This document shows, one piece after another, positions 7,252 to 16,180 of a DNA stretch of 64,000 nucleotides. A program made the position numbers and the translations under genes. The notes under the pieces are model-generated. The model ran no database searches. It was not told where the DNA came from and saw nothing but the letters and a program-made list of their open reading frames with translations. This DNA comes from Ruminococcaceae bacterium Marseille-P2935 (lineage in GTDB: Bacteria; Bacillota; Clostridia; Oscillospirales; Ruminococcaceae). The stretch is taken from positions 806,001-870,000 of the forward strand of contig LT629952.1 in assembly GCA_900104565.1 (NCBI GenBank), given 5' to 3'. How positions within the stretch are numbered: position 1 is the first letter of the stretch; every line of letters begins with the position of its first letter.

Positions 7252-8375
7252 TGCGTGGTTCAGTTGTAAAACGTGGTAAAACATATTCTATTGTTTATTA
7301 TATGGGTAAAGATTCTAAAGGAAAATGGGTTCAAAAGTGGGAATCAGGTTTTATTTCAAAAAAGAAGGCTGAACAAGTTCTTAGACAACGTATTTCCGAT
7401 ATTGAAAATAGTTTTGCTAATAAATTAGATAACTCCGAATTATCTATTTTTCTTTTACACTGGTTAGAAACTTATTGTGAAAAGCAATTATCAAGAAATA
7501 CAGTAAATGGTTATCGTGTAAATATTGAAAAACATATTATTCCGTATATTGGGCATATCCGTTTATTGAAATTACAGCCTAGTGATATTGAAAATCTTTA
7601 TATCTCACTTTCTAAAGAAAATCTTTCTAACACATCAATTCTTTATGTTCACCGTGTTTTAAAATGCGCTTTGAACTATGCAGTTAAGAAAAGGGTAATT
7701 AATTATAATGTAATGGATTATATTGATGCTCCAAAAAAAGATAAATTTATACCATACGTTCTTAATTCTAATGAGGTTAACCGTCTCTTATTGGCTTGTA
7801 AAGGCTCTGAAATATTTATGCCTGTATTGCTCTCAGTTACCCTGGGTTTACGTCGTGGCGAGGTTTTAGGGCTAATGTGGGATGATATAGATTGGAAATA
7901 TCAAACTGTTCATATTCAGCGCACTGCTACTTGTTATAAAAACAATGAATTTTGCTTGTCAGATGTTAAGACTTCTAATAGTAATAGGACTCTTTGTTTG
8001 CCAAAATTTGTATTATCTGAATTAGAAAAACATTTTCAAAATCAAAAAGTACAAGCTTTAGAATTTGGTACAGGTTTTAATGTTCTTAATTTGATTAATT
8101 GTAGAGCGGATGGCTCACCAATTTCTACATATGTTTTAAATAGTCAATTCAAAAAAATTGTTAAGATTATTGGACTTCATTCCTTAAGATTTCACGATTT
8201 ACGACATACAAATGCTACATTAATATTAAAGGAAAATGTTCCTGCTAAAATCGTTAGTACAATGTTAGGTCATTCTTCAATTGGTATTACTTTGGACACT
8301 TATTCTCATGTACGAACTGATATGCAAAAACCAGCTATTAATACCATAAATGATATTCTAAAAAAGATTTGTTAG
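7251..8375 (+). CDS. int: Tyrosine integrase
   Basis: The 374-residue site-specific recombinase has an N-terminal arm-binding region (MRGSVVKRGKTYSIVYYMG), a SAM-like core-binding domain (about 60-160) and a C-terminal catalytic domain with the full set of active-site residues: Arg201 (TLGLRRGE), Lys240 (DVKTSN), His315 and Arg318 (HDLRHT), His341 (LGHSS) and the nucleophile Tyr351 (LDTYSHV). The GTG start shares one base with the preceding stop. The gene ends 82 bp before the tRNA-Ser 3' end, the usual position of the integrase next to its attachment site. Its 3' end is duplicated at 4450-4620. It appears intact. Confidence 0.97.
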   Translation: MRGSVVKRGKTYSIVYYMGKDSKGKWVQKWESGFISKKKAEQVLRQRISDIENSFANKLDNSELSIFLLHWLETYCEKQLSRNTVNGYRVNIEKHIIPYIGHIRLLKLQPSDIENLYISLSKENLSNTSILYVHRVLKCALNYAVKKRVINYNVMDYIDAPKKDKFIPYVLNSNEVNRLLLACKGSEIFMPVLLSVTLGLRRGEVLGLMWDDIDWKYQTVHIQRTATCYKNNEFCLSDVKTSNSNRTLCLPKFVLSELEKHFQNQKVQALEFGTGFNVLNLINCRADGSPISTYVLNSQFKKIVKIIGLHSLRFHDLRHTNATLILKENVPAKIVSTMLGHSSIGITLDTYSHVRTDMQKPAINTINDILKKIC

Positions 8376-8515
8376 CATTATATTAGTAAATTCCTTATTT
8401 CTCTGTAATTAAAACAACAAGAAAAAACCGCCTAAACATTCTGTTTAAGCGGTTTTTGGCGGAGAAGGAGGGATTCGAACCCTCGAGGAGCTATTAACCC
8501 CTACACGAGTTCCAG
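8205..8515 (+). repeat. 311-bp direct repeat, right copy
   Basis: This is the partner of 4450-4760 (offset 3755, about eight substitutions). It contains the end of the complete integrase gene, the terminator and the 3' part of tRNA-Ser up to the anticodon loop. Confidence 0.95.
8423..8457 (+). terminator. Terminator between integrase and tRNA-Ser
   Basis: The hairpin AAAAACCGC...TAAAC / GTTTA...GCGGTTTTT has a T run that runs into the complement of the tRNA CCA end. It ends integrase transcription and, being symmetrical, probably also the tRNA transcript from the other strand. Confidence 0.8.
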
Positions 8516-8549
8516 TCGTGCGCCATAAACCGGGCTAGGCGACTTCTCC
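8457..8549 (-). tRNA. tRNA-Ser (anticodon GGA)
   Basis: The 93-nt class II tRNA has acceptor strands GGAGAAG (8543-8549) and CTTCTCC (8461-8467), anticodon stem CACGA/TCGTG around the loop CTGGAAC (anticodon GGA, reading UCC/UCU), a long variable arm, a T arm with GGTTCGAATCC, and encoded discriminator G plus CCA (8457-8459). The 3' part from the anticodon loop onward is contributed by the integrated element and is identical to 4702-4760, so the gene remains functional after integration. Confidence 0.97.
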
Positions 8550-8553
8550 AAAG

Positions 8554-8608
8554 TTCGTCGTCTGTTGACGACGAAGATTATTTTACTACATTTCTTTCCA
8601 ATTGTCAA
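8554..8608 (-). promoter_or_regulatory. tRNA-Ser promoter and leader hairpin
   Basis: On the minus strand TTGACA (8603-8608) and TAAAAT (8580-8585) have exactly 17-bp spacing. Between the promoter and the tRNA 5' end lies a perfect 9-bp stem, TTCGTCGTC (8554-8562) with GACGACGAA (8567-8575), loop TGTT. The hairpin would form at the very 5' end of the precursor, four bases before mature position 1. Confidence 0.8.
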
Positions 8609-8613
8609 CCATT

Positions 8614-9450
8614 TTATGAATTTAAATATTCTTCAAGGCAAACTCCCTGACTCATAATTTCGCGGGCAGCTTTTTCGCCTACATAGCGAAAGTGCCACGG
8701 CTCATAGTGAATACCTGTTATGTCTTCTTTGTCGGCAGGATATCTTAAAATAAAGCCATACTCAGCGCAGTGCTCAGCCAGCCACTTATACTCCTCTAAT
8801 TTTCCCATTTCTTCATTCATAGGCATTCCCTGAAAATAATGGTAAGTCATTAAATCTGCCGAAACCCCCGCATTATGCTCGCTGGTCCCGGGAGGTGCAA
8901 TCCATTTTCCGGCCTCCAGCTCTGCCTCTGCCTTGGAATAACCCTGGGACACATATTCCGCAACCTTGTTATTATACAGCCGTTCTGAGGTAGAATAACG
9001 CCGATAACCCGAAATAACCGAAAGGTTAATGCCGTTTTCAGCCGCTGCATTCATAAACTCTTTTAAAAAGGGGGCAACCCGCTCATCAATTGGCATGCCA
9101 GCTACCTCAGCGGTCTTGGGGGTATACCCTTCTGGTAAAATATTTTGTTTGTTTATTAGCATCAATTGCCAATTGTCTTCCGGGTCAATCACCGTGGCAT
9201 CACTGTTTACGCCATTAGATGGATTCTCCGCAGAAGCTGAAGGCCCGTTAGAAGATTCCTGAGGTGCCAAACTTTCCGGCTTGCTTTCTTCTTGCGAAGC
9301 AGTACTTTCTATAGGCTCAGAAGATTCGGTAAAGTCACTTATTTTATCTTCAGAACTAACATGGCTGCTGGAAGAAAGACCATCTCTTCCGGAGCAGCCT
9401 GCCAATAGCAGCAATGCACCCAAAAGTACTGTAATTACATATTGTTTCAT
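8614..9450 (-). CDS. VanY-family D-Ala-D-Ala carboxypeptidase-like lipoprotein
   Basis: The 278-residue secreted lipoprotein has a signal sequence with lipobox LLAGC (Cys19), then a Ser/Glu/Pro-rich linker (about 20-85) and a C-terminal peptidase M15B/VanY domain. The zinc-site motifs are SEHNAGVSADL (His and Asp) and YEPWHFRYVG (His). The upstream GYR of ISGYRRYSTSERLYN is also typical. Enzymes of this family remove the terminal D-Ala from cell-wall peptides outside the membrane. It stands alone, downstream of a 590-bp gap, with its end 5 bp from the tRNA promoter; there is no Van resistance gene nearby, so a role in ordinary wall trimming is likelier than glycopeptide resistance. Confidence 0.9.
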   Translation of the reverse strand: MKQYVITVLLGALLLLAGCSGRDGLSSSSHVSSEDKISDFTESSEPIESTASQEESKPESLAPQESSNGPSASAENPSNGVNSDATVIDPEDNWQLMLINKQNILPEGYTPKTAEVAGMPIDERVAPFLKEFMNAAAENGINLSVISGYRRYSTSERLYNNKVAEYVSQGYSKAEAELEAGKWIAPPGTSEHNAGVSADLMTYHYFQGMPMNEEMGKLEEYKWLAEHCAEYGFILRYPADKEDITGIHYEPWHFRYVGEKAAREIMSQGVCLEEYLNS

Positions 9451-10038
9451 TCTGCATCACTTCCCCCTTAACTTTATTTATTGTAACTCAATCAGTTTTT
9501 AAATACAAATAAATATTTTCTTAATATAAAAGCTTTCAATCGTTTAAATAAAAAAGAACATTTTCTGTGAGAAATTACGCTTTACCTGCCAAAAAATTCA
9601 TGCCAGCAGCATATAGGAGTGCACCTTCTTAATAAGTGGGTTTCAAAATTTAATCTCTCTGTATTCGCGCCACAAACGTGTTTTAACCGAATAGATTGAT
9701 TAAAACCAGGCTTTATTCCTTATTGCCGGTTTCCTATATTATGAAATAGAAAGCAGCTCAACTTCTTCTCAGTCGAGCCGCTCATCTATTGTCATCTGTC
9801 ACTCTATTCAGTCAAAGCTGCAGCCTGCAGTAAACCTATAAATTGAAACGGTACCGCCTAATGCATGGCAATAAAAAAGGCGTAAAGAACAAAACGGGGC
9901 GAATATCCTAAACCCTCAAACCCCATAAGGCGGTTATTTGGGTTGCCTTAAGTTTTTCACCATTTGCAAGGCTTTTCTTTTCCATGTGATGTGATTAAAT
10001 TAATTCACTCAAAATAAGCTTCTAAAGCTCAAAATCTG
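9451..10038. other. Intergenic region without a recognisable gene
   Basis: These 588 bp between the VanY-like gene and mnmA contain only short frames without ribosome binding sites. A weak hairpin, GCTCAACT with AGTCGAGC (about 9757-9779), is the only notable structure. No RNA gene was recognised. Confidence 0.5.
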
Positions 10039-11118
10039 CTATACCTGACAGATCGTACCGCCGCCCAGCACCTGGTCCTGCTGAAAGAACACTACAGCCT
10101 GCCCCTTTGTAGCTGCTCTCTGGGGAATATCAAATTCTACCCGCGCCACACCGTTTTCCGGTGGAAAAACCGTTGCGGCAGATGGCTTATGGGCATAACG
10201 GATTTTTGCCATAACCCGTGCAGGTTCGGTTAAACTTTCCACCGATATGAAGTTAAGCCGGTCTGCATACAAAGTGGTGCGGAATAGCGAATCTTCCTGC
10301 TCGCAAAGAGTAACCGTATTATTTTTCGGATCAATATCTGTCACAAATACTGGTTTTCCCAACGATATTCCTAAGCCCTTGCGCTGTCCTATGGTGTAAT
10401 GGGTAATCCCCTTGTGCTGGCCCAATATATGACCGTCTTGGTCAATAAAATTACCTTTTGGTATGGTTTTTCCAGTATAGCGCTCAATAAATCCTGCATA
10501 ATCACCATCGGGAACGAAACAAATATCCTGACTGTCTGGCTTTTTCGCTACAATCAGACCATTCTCTTCGGCAATACGGCGCACCTCTTCCTTAGAATAT
10601 TCCCCCAAAGGCATTAAAGTACGGGCAAGCTGCGCCTGCGTTAAGCAGTACAGTACATAGCTTTGATCTTTGCTGTCATATTTTCCCCGATATAGGCAGT
10701 ACCGCCCAGTTTCCGGATTCTGCCTTATAGTAGCATAGTGGCCAGTTGCAACGTAGTCGAAACCCATGGCTTCTGCCCGCAGCACAATATCGGAAAACTT
10801 GATAGAACGGTTGCATTCAATACATGGGTTTGGGGTGCGCCCTGCCAAATACTCCTGCACAAAACGGTCTACTACTTTTTCCCGAAACAATTCTTTATAA
10901 TTAAATACATAGTGTGGAATCCCCAATGTATGACAGACATATTTGGCATCGTTGACGTCATCGATGGAACAACAGCCCGATTCCTGTGGGCAGGCATCGG
11001 TAGCTGACCATAAACGGAAGGTGACCCCTACCACATCGTACCCCTGCTGCTTCAGCAGCAAGGCGGCAACCGAGCTATCAACCCCGCCGCTCATGCCCAC
11101 CATCACTTTTTTTGGCAT
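10039..11118 (-). CDS. mnmA: tRNA-specific 2-thiouridylase MnmA
   Basis: The 359-residue protein makes 2-thiouridine at the wobble position of tRNA-Lys, -Glu and -Gln, taking sulfur from a cysteine desulfurase. It begins MPKKVMVGMSGGVDSS with the PP-loop ATP-binding motif SGGVDSS (residues 10-16). The catalytic cysteine pair is in PNPCIECN (about 99) and SQDICFVPDGDY (about 195), and the C-terminal beta-barrel region ends RAATKGQAVVFFQQDQVLGGGTI. The ATG at 11118 is chosen because AGGAGAG lies eight bases upstream; an earlier start ten codons back has no SD. An extra CPQESGCCSIDD stretch near residues 43-54 is characteristic of Firmicutes MnmA. It appears to be a single-gene unit. Confidence 0.97.
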   Translation of the reverse strand: MPKKVMVGMSGGVDSSVAALLLKQQGYDVVGVTFRLWSATDACPQESGCCSIDDVNDAKYVCHTLGIPHYVFNYKELFREKVVDRFVQEYLAGRTPNPCIECNRSIKFSDIVLRAEAMGFDYVATGHYATIRQNPETGRYCLYRGKYDSKDQSYVLYCLTQAQLARTLMPLGEYSKEEVRRIAEENGLIVAKKPDSQDICFVPDGDYAGFIERYTGKTIPKGNFIDQDGHILGQHKGITHYTIGQRKGLGISLGKPVFVTDIDPKNNTVTLCEQEDSLFRTTLYADRLNFISVESLTEPARVMAKIRYAHKPSAATVFPPENGVARVEFDIPQRAATKGQAVVFFQQDQVLGGGTICQV

Positions 11119-11499
11119 AATCGCTTCTCTCCTGTCTTTGCTTCTCATTCTTTGATTTTACCACAAACATCAGCGGGAATCAAAGGAAATACACAGCAAA
11201 TGGGCAACCGTATTGTTAACTGTCAAACTGACAGAACATCATTCTTCATTTAAAATATGCTTAGCCGGCCGCTGCCTTTCAAACTGCTTTGCCATACTGT
11301 CACAGCCAAACAGCTTTAGAGTTGATACCAAAATTAGTTTTGGGTCCAAGGTCAATTACATTATATTAGAGGAATTTTTGTCTCCAATCCCTTCTTTAAG
11401 GTTTACATAAAAAGAAAAAACTATTTAAAAAGTTGGTGGAAATTTTCCTGTAATAACATAAGCCGCCGAATAGGTACCCGGCGGCTTACAGCAAATAGA
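11119..11499. other. Intergenic region; hairpin after the collagen-like gene
   Basis: No gene is seen. Near the left end of the collagen-like gene a 9-bp stem AAGCCGCCG / CGGCGGCTT (about 11460-11488) lies 12 bp beyond its stop and is a probable terminator, although the following T-tract is weak. Confidence 0.5.
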
Positions 11500-12559
<1,060 letters not shown>

Positions 12560-12575
12560 TGACACTTCAGAGATT

Positions 12576-13670
12576 TTACCCTTTCGCCACTGCGGCCTGT
12601 TCATAAAAGACATGATTGTTTTTTAAACGCTGGTCATCTGGTGCCATGCGCATCGCTTCAATGGAATGAAGGACAACTTCCTTTGCAAGGCCCAGATGAT
12701 AACAGGCAAGCGCAGCTAAGTCGTGGGGTCTTTCGTTCCAGGCGCGGGTATCGTTCGCGTATTGATAGGTTTTAGAGGTTATGGAAATCGCACGGTTGGT
12801 GTAAAAATAAACCGCCGGCCAATCCTCCTCTTCATAGGCAAGCAGGGCAGCTTCTACATATGGCTCGCGAAGGAATGGGGCCTCGGCAATCGCCTTCCAC
12901 AGCCAGCGTTTTTGTTCATAGGTATCTCCCAAACCGCCATATGCCCGGGCAATAAAGCGCATAGAAGCCGAACGCTCTTCGTTCCAGGAAGATACACCCG
13001 GAAGAAGGTACCGGGTGAGCGTTTCGATACATGCGCTCCACTTTCCTTCAAACATGTATTCCCTTCCAAGGTAGTGCAGGTTACGTGCATCTTTTGGGTT
13101 TTCCCGCACAGCCAATTCCAGCAGAGGAAGATTTAGACTTCTGTCTTTTGAGGGATCAGGATAATGGTTATAAATAAGCCCTTCAATAAATACCCTTTTT
13201 TCCTCACCTGGTCCGGTGTATTCCAGCACCTCGTGAGTAGGGTAAATCCAGTGAAAATGATGGCGAGCATGTATACGCTCATGGGTATATTGAACAGCAG
13301 GCTCACCGTTTTTATAGAAACTCCAATTATAAATATAAAGGCCGCGGGTGGTATCTGGCTGCCAGACATTTTCCAGCTTTTCCCTCCAGCCTGGCTCTAT
13401 AAAATCATCAAGATCAGAGGAAACGCAGATATCCACATCGGTTGGAATATGCTCCAAACAGAAGTTTCGGCTTGTATCAAACCGGAAGGGGTCGGTTTGA
13501 TACCGGTATACAAGCGCTCCCTGCTGGCGGAGTTTTTCGACGGTATCATCATCAGAGCCAGTATCGGTCACTACCACAAGGTCCGCTTCCTTCGCATGCT
13601 CCATCCATCTGTTTACAAATTTAGACTCGTTTTTACAAATCGCATAAGCACAAACTTTATATTTTCCCAT
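12576..13670 (-). CDS. Family 2 glycosyltransferase with TPR-like C-terminus
   Basis: The 364-residue protein starts MGKYKVCAYAICKNESKFVNRWMEHAKEAD, the GT-A fold of family 2 glycosyltransferases, with VVTDTGSDDDT and the metal-binding DxD in SSDLDDFIEPGW (about residue 95). From about residue 200 helical repeats (NPKDARNLHYLGREYMFEGKWSACIETL...) resemble TPRs. No signal or membrane segment is seen, so it acts in the cytoplasm on a sugar nucleotide. ATG 13670 is preceded by GGGTGGGGA. It lies directly upstream of the collagen-like gene (83 bp); in other spore formers glycosyltransferases beside bclA genes modify the collagen region, so this is its probable substrate. That is inference from context. 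Confidence 0.85.
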   Translation of the reverse strand: MGKYKVCAYAICKNESKFVNRWMEHAKEADLVVVTDTGSDDDTVEKLRQQGALVYRYQTDPFRFDTSRNFCLEHIPTDVDICVSSDLDDFIEPGWREKLENVWQPDTTRGLYIYNWSFYKNGEPAVQYTHERIHARHHFHWIYPTHEVLEYTGPGEEKRVFIEGLIYNHYPDPSKDRSLNLPLLELAVRENPKDARNLHYLGREYMFEGKWSACIETLTRYLLPGVSSWNEERSASMRFIARAYGGLGDTYEQKRWLWKAIAEAPFLREPYVEAALLAYEEEDWPAVYFYTNRAISITSKTYQYANDTRAWNERPHDLAALACYHLGLAKEVVLHSIEAMRMAPDDQRLKNNHVFYEQAAVAKG

Positions 13671-14020
13671 AAAATCCCCACCCATCTTTTGTTATTCGTT
13701 CCATTCTATGTCGAGCTAAGGTTTTTGGGCGCTGCTTTCCAGGGGAAACAGCGCCATGCGGGCTTAGAATGTGTTGCATAGCCAGCTTTAAACTTATGCC
13801 AACGCATTACATACATTGGGGATTGGAAGAAGTATAAATTCTCCTTAAAGACTCCCGATTTTTTAAATTGGCCCGCAGTTTTACCCGGGCAAAAAAGGCA
13901 TTTTACCAGTTAAATATCTGGTAAAATGCCTTGGGAAACATCGTATACTTTAAAATTCACTACGCATTTATTAATAATACAGGAAAATCTTACAAAGGTT
14001 CTGACAGGCTATATCGTATG
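13671..14020. other. Intergenic region with terminator only
   Basis: Apart from the strong terminator at 13895-13932 (listed separately) nothing is recognisable between the glycosyltransferase and the ABC permease genes. Confidence 0.5.
13895..13932 (-). terminator. Terminator of the GntR-ABC operon
   Basis: A perfect 15-bp stem, AAGGCATTTTACCAG (13895-13909) with CTGGTAAAATGCCTT (13918-13932), has an 8-base loop and a T6 run on the minus strand. It is 89 bp past the permease stop. Confidence 0.85.
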
Positions 14021-14644
14021 CTAAATCTCTTTTCTCATAAATATATTACAGGAGATTACCCAGGATATTAACACCAGGGCTACCAGCAAAAAAGGAGAAA
14101 ACAGCAAAAGCTTGTTTAATTGCTCAGCTGTAGGCATTGAAATTCCTGCTTTATCTAAGAGAAAAACAATCACAATCGGTACCAAAAGGATAGCCATCAT
14201 TAAAAAACGGCTTTTTTCTACGCCAAATTTAAAGATAATCGGCAGTAAAATCATACAAAACGTAATGGCAATAGCCACAATACCAGCCACACTTGTCATC
14301 TGCCCGGCTAAATCTATACGATTGTCTAGCAGATAAAACCCAACATTAAACAGCACCGCCACAATACCGCCCAGCACCGCAAGCAAAATAGAAAGAATAT
14401 ATTTGCTGGACACCAAATTTTTACGTGTAATTGGCATGGACAATGCCAGCGCATCCCACTTGGCCAAATCATCATACGCAAATGATGTAAGAAACATCAT
14501 GGAACTGACAAGTACAATCATACCATTTACGAAACCCGGGTCGCCCATAGTTGCCGCAAAAAAGCCATAAAATACTATGATTACTAAAAATAATTTGCCC
14601 TGGTTTTTCAGCGTCAGTACATCCTTAATCAGCAGTCCCTTCAT
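14021..14644 (-). CDS. ABC-2 type transporter permease
   Basis: The 207-residue integral membrane protein has about six hydrophobic segments (LFLVIIVFYGFFAATMG, NGMIVLVSSMMFLTSFAY, ILSILLAVLGGIVAVLF, VAGIVAIAITFCMILLPII, FLMMAILLVPIVIVFLL, LLLFSPFLLVALVLISWVI). The start MKGLLIKDVLTLKNQGK is typical of ABC-2 permeases linked to YtrA-type regulators. Its ATG overlaps the stop of the ATPase gene by four bases (ATGA), so translation is coupled. With the ATPase it should form an exporter; substrates of related systems are antimicrobial or cell-envelope-active compounds, but nothing here names the substrate. Confidence 0.85.
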   Translation of the reverse strand: MKGLLIKDVLTLKNQGKLFLVIIVFYGFFAATMGDPGFVNGMIVLVSSMMFLTSFAYDDLAKWDALALSMPITRKNLVSSKYILSILLAVLGGIVAVLFNVGFYLLDNRIDLAGQMTSVAGIVAIAITFCMILLPIIFKFGVEKSRFLMMAILLVPIVIVFLLDKAGISMPTAEQLNKLLLFSPFLLVALVLISWVISCNIFMRKEI

Positions 14645-15501
14645 CTAACTTCACCCCTTACATAATAGGTCATTACCTCTTCAATATTCGCAGGATCAAT
14701 CACTAGCTCCGGATGAACAGCAGCAAAATGCAGACGGCCAGTAATAAGTACATCAAACCCGAATTCATTTTTACGATAGCCTACAATCTGTTTTTTATCT
14801 AGTTTTTCAAATGCCTCTCGATTACAGTGAAGTACTCCATATTCCTCCAATAATTCTTCTTTCGACTTGCTGAAAACAATTTTCCCTTCATGAATAAAAG
14901 TAATATAGTCTGCAATTTTTTCCAAATCGCTGGTAATATGGGAAGAGAAGAAGATACTGTGCTCTTCATCCTGAATAAATTCTAAAAATACATCTAAAAC
15001 CTCTTCGCGCACAATCGGGTCAAGGCCGCTGGTGGCCTCGTCCAGAATGAGCAGCTTGGGGTGATGGGAAAGTGCCGCAGCCAGTGAAAGCTTCATGGTC
15101 ATTCCCTTAGAAAATTCTTTAATTTTTTTCTGTTTTGGAAGATTAAACCGCTTGCAGTACCGCTCAAATACTGGCTGATCCCAATTGGAGTAGCAGTTTT
15201 TTAATATGAGCGCCACCTCATCAGCTGTTAGGTTATTGTGAAACCTGCTTTCGTCTAAAACAACCCCAATCTGATCTTTCACTTCCCGCTCTTTTTCAAT
15301 ATGGTCCATTCCAAACAGTTGGATTGATCCGCTTTTTTTGGCAACCAGGTTTAAAATCAATTTAATTGTTGTAGTCTTCCCAGCTCCATTTTCCCCAACA
15401 AACCCCATAATTGCTCCGCCGGGCAGAGAAAAACTCACATCTTGTAATGAAAATCCTGAGTAGTCTTTGCTAAGGTGCTCCACCTGCAAAATTGGCTTCA
15501 T
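14641..15501 (-). CDS. ABC transporter ATP-binding protein
   Basis: The 286-residue ATPase has Walker A GENGAGKT (about residues 38-45), signature EFSKGMTMKLSLAAAL (a K replaces the second Gly of LSGGQ, as often in this subfamily), Walker B LLILDEATSGLDP and the H-loop FFSSHI. The C-terminal 70 residues are the dimerisation-type extension seen in exporter ATPases. The start is ATG 15501, with SD AAGGAGG; the frame is open further upstream into the regulator gene. The ATG overlaps the GntR stop by four bases. It forms an operon with the regulator and the permease. Confidence 0.93.
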   Translation of the reverse strand: MKPILQVEHLSKDYSGFSLQDVSFSLPGGAIMGFVGENGAGKTTTIKLILNLVAKKSGSIQLFGMDHIEKEREVKDQIGVVLDESRFHNNLTADEVALILKNCYSNWDQPVFERYCKRFNLPKQKKIKEFSKGMTMKLSLAAALSHHPKLLILDEATSGLDPIVREEVLDVFLEFIQDEEHSIFFSSHITSDLEKIADYITFIHEGKIVFSKSKEELLEEYGVLHCNREAFEKLDKKQIVGYRKNEFGFDVLITGRLHFAAVHPELVIDPANIEEVMTYYVRGEVR

Positions 15502-15878
15502 TGTTTTTCCTCCTTGTAAAATAGGCTTAAAATATCCGTAAGGTCGCTTAAACAAACATCACTGCCCTGTGCCAGCTTAACAGCCTGAAAAAGCAGCTGT
15601 TCGATTTGGCGGCGGTATTCTTCCCGTACGGTTTCCAGGTTCCCGGCTGCCACAAAACTTCCTTTTCCCGTAACGGTTTCAATAAAGCCGTCCCGTTCCA
15701 GTTCTTCGTAAGCACGTTTCGTCGTTATTACACTAATACGCAGTTCCTTAGCCAACAACCGCATCGATGGAAGTGCATCGCCCGCCTGCAGTTCTTTTTT
15801 TAAAATCAGGTCTTTTATCTGGCTTACAATCTGCTCGTAAATCGGCTTCCCGCTTGAGTTGCTGATTGCAATGTCCAC
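15498..15878 (-). CDS. YtrA-type GntR transcriptional regulator
   Basis: The 126-residue regulator has the N-terminal winged helix of GntR proteins (KPIYEQIVSQIKDLILKKELQAGDALPSMRLLAKELRISVITTKRAYEELERDGFIETVTGKGSFVA) and a very short C-terminal helical tail of about 50 residues, which defines the YtrA subgroup. YtrA regulators usually repress their own operon with a downstream ABC exporter and are relieved by envelope stress. A perfect 27-bp palindrome directly upstream (15897-15923) is the probable operator. It is the first gene of the three-gene operon. Confidence 0.93.
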   Translation of the reverse strand: MDIAISNSSGKPIYEQIVSQIKDLILKKELQAGDALPSMRLLAKELRISVITTKRAYEELERDGFIETVTGKGSFVAAGNLETVREEYRRQIEQLLFQAVKLAQGSDVCLSDLTDILSLFYKEEKQ

Positions 15879-15896
15879 GGCTTCACCCCCAACAAA

Positions 15897-15923
15897 TATT
15901 GTATATATACTATATATACAATA
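15897..15923. promoter_or_regulatory. Palindromic operator upstream of the GntR-ABC operon
   Basis: TATTGTATATATA (15897-15909) and TATATATACAATA (15911-15923) are perfect reverse complements around a single C. The site is 19 bp upstream of the regulator start and is the likely autoregulatory binding site. It probably overlaps the promoter, which cannot be separated from the AT-rich dyad. Confidence 0.75.
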
Positions 15924-16022
15924 TAACGCCTGTATTTTAAAATGTCAATATTTTAATGCAAAAAAGATTTCCTACCAGATACTAATAACTGTCCTAAATA
16001 AACTTTGTACTTGGTTATTGTC

Positions 16023-16055
16023 AAACAATTTGCCTCAAACGCAAATTGTTTTTTA
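16023..16055 (+). terminator. Orphan plus-strand terminator-like hairpin
   Basis: AAACAATTTGC (16023-16033) pairs perfectly with GCAAATTGTTT (16041-16051), followed by more T. No plus-strand gene precedes it; the nearest gene is on the minus strand and points away. It may mark the end of an unannotated small RNA. Confidence 0.5.
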
Positions 16056-16180
16056 ACTTTGCAGGAATCAGGCAGTTTAATCATGAAAGCAAGCGGGCAG
16101 TGAGTACTTTTACTTCCTGCTGCCCGCTTGCTTTGAACATGCTGTTACGCTTGAGATATTTTTTAAACCGCTAGTTTTAA

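Larger units (their letters stand above)
4702..8515 (+). mobile_element. Compact integrative element with HUH initiator, at tRNA-Ser
   Basis: About 3.8 kb are bounded by 59-bp identical att repeats (4702-4760 and 8457-8515). The interior is strikingly AT-rich and A/T-ending in codon use compared with the chromosome to the right. Contents in order: XRE repressor (minus), divergent promoters with repeated operator-like motifs, a GC-rich cruciform-forming region, an RHH protein, an unknown 86-residue protein, a hairpin, an HUH-type replication initiator, an excisionase-like protein, and a tyrosine integrase next to its target. I see no capsid, relaxase, coupling protein or resistance gene. It looks like an integrated rolling-circle replicon or a satellite dependent on a helper. 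Confidence 0.85.
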
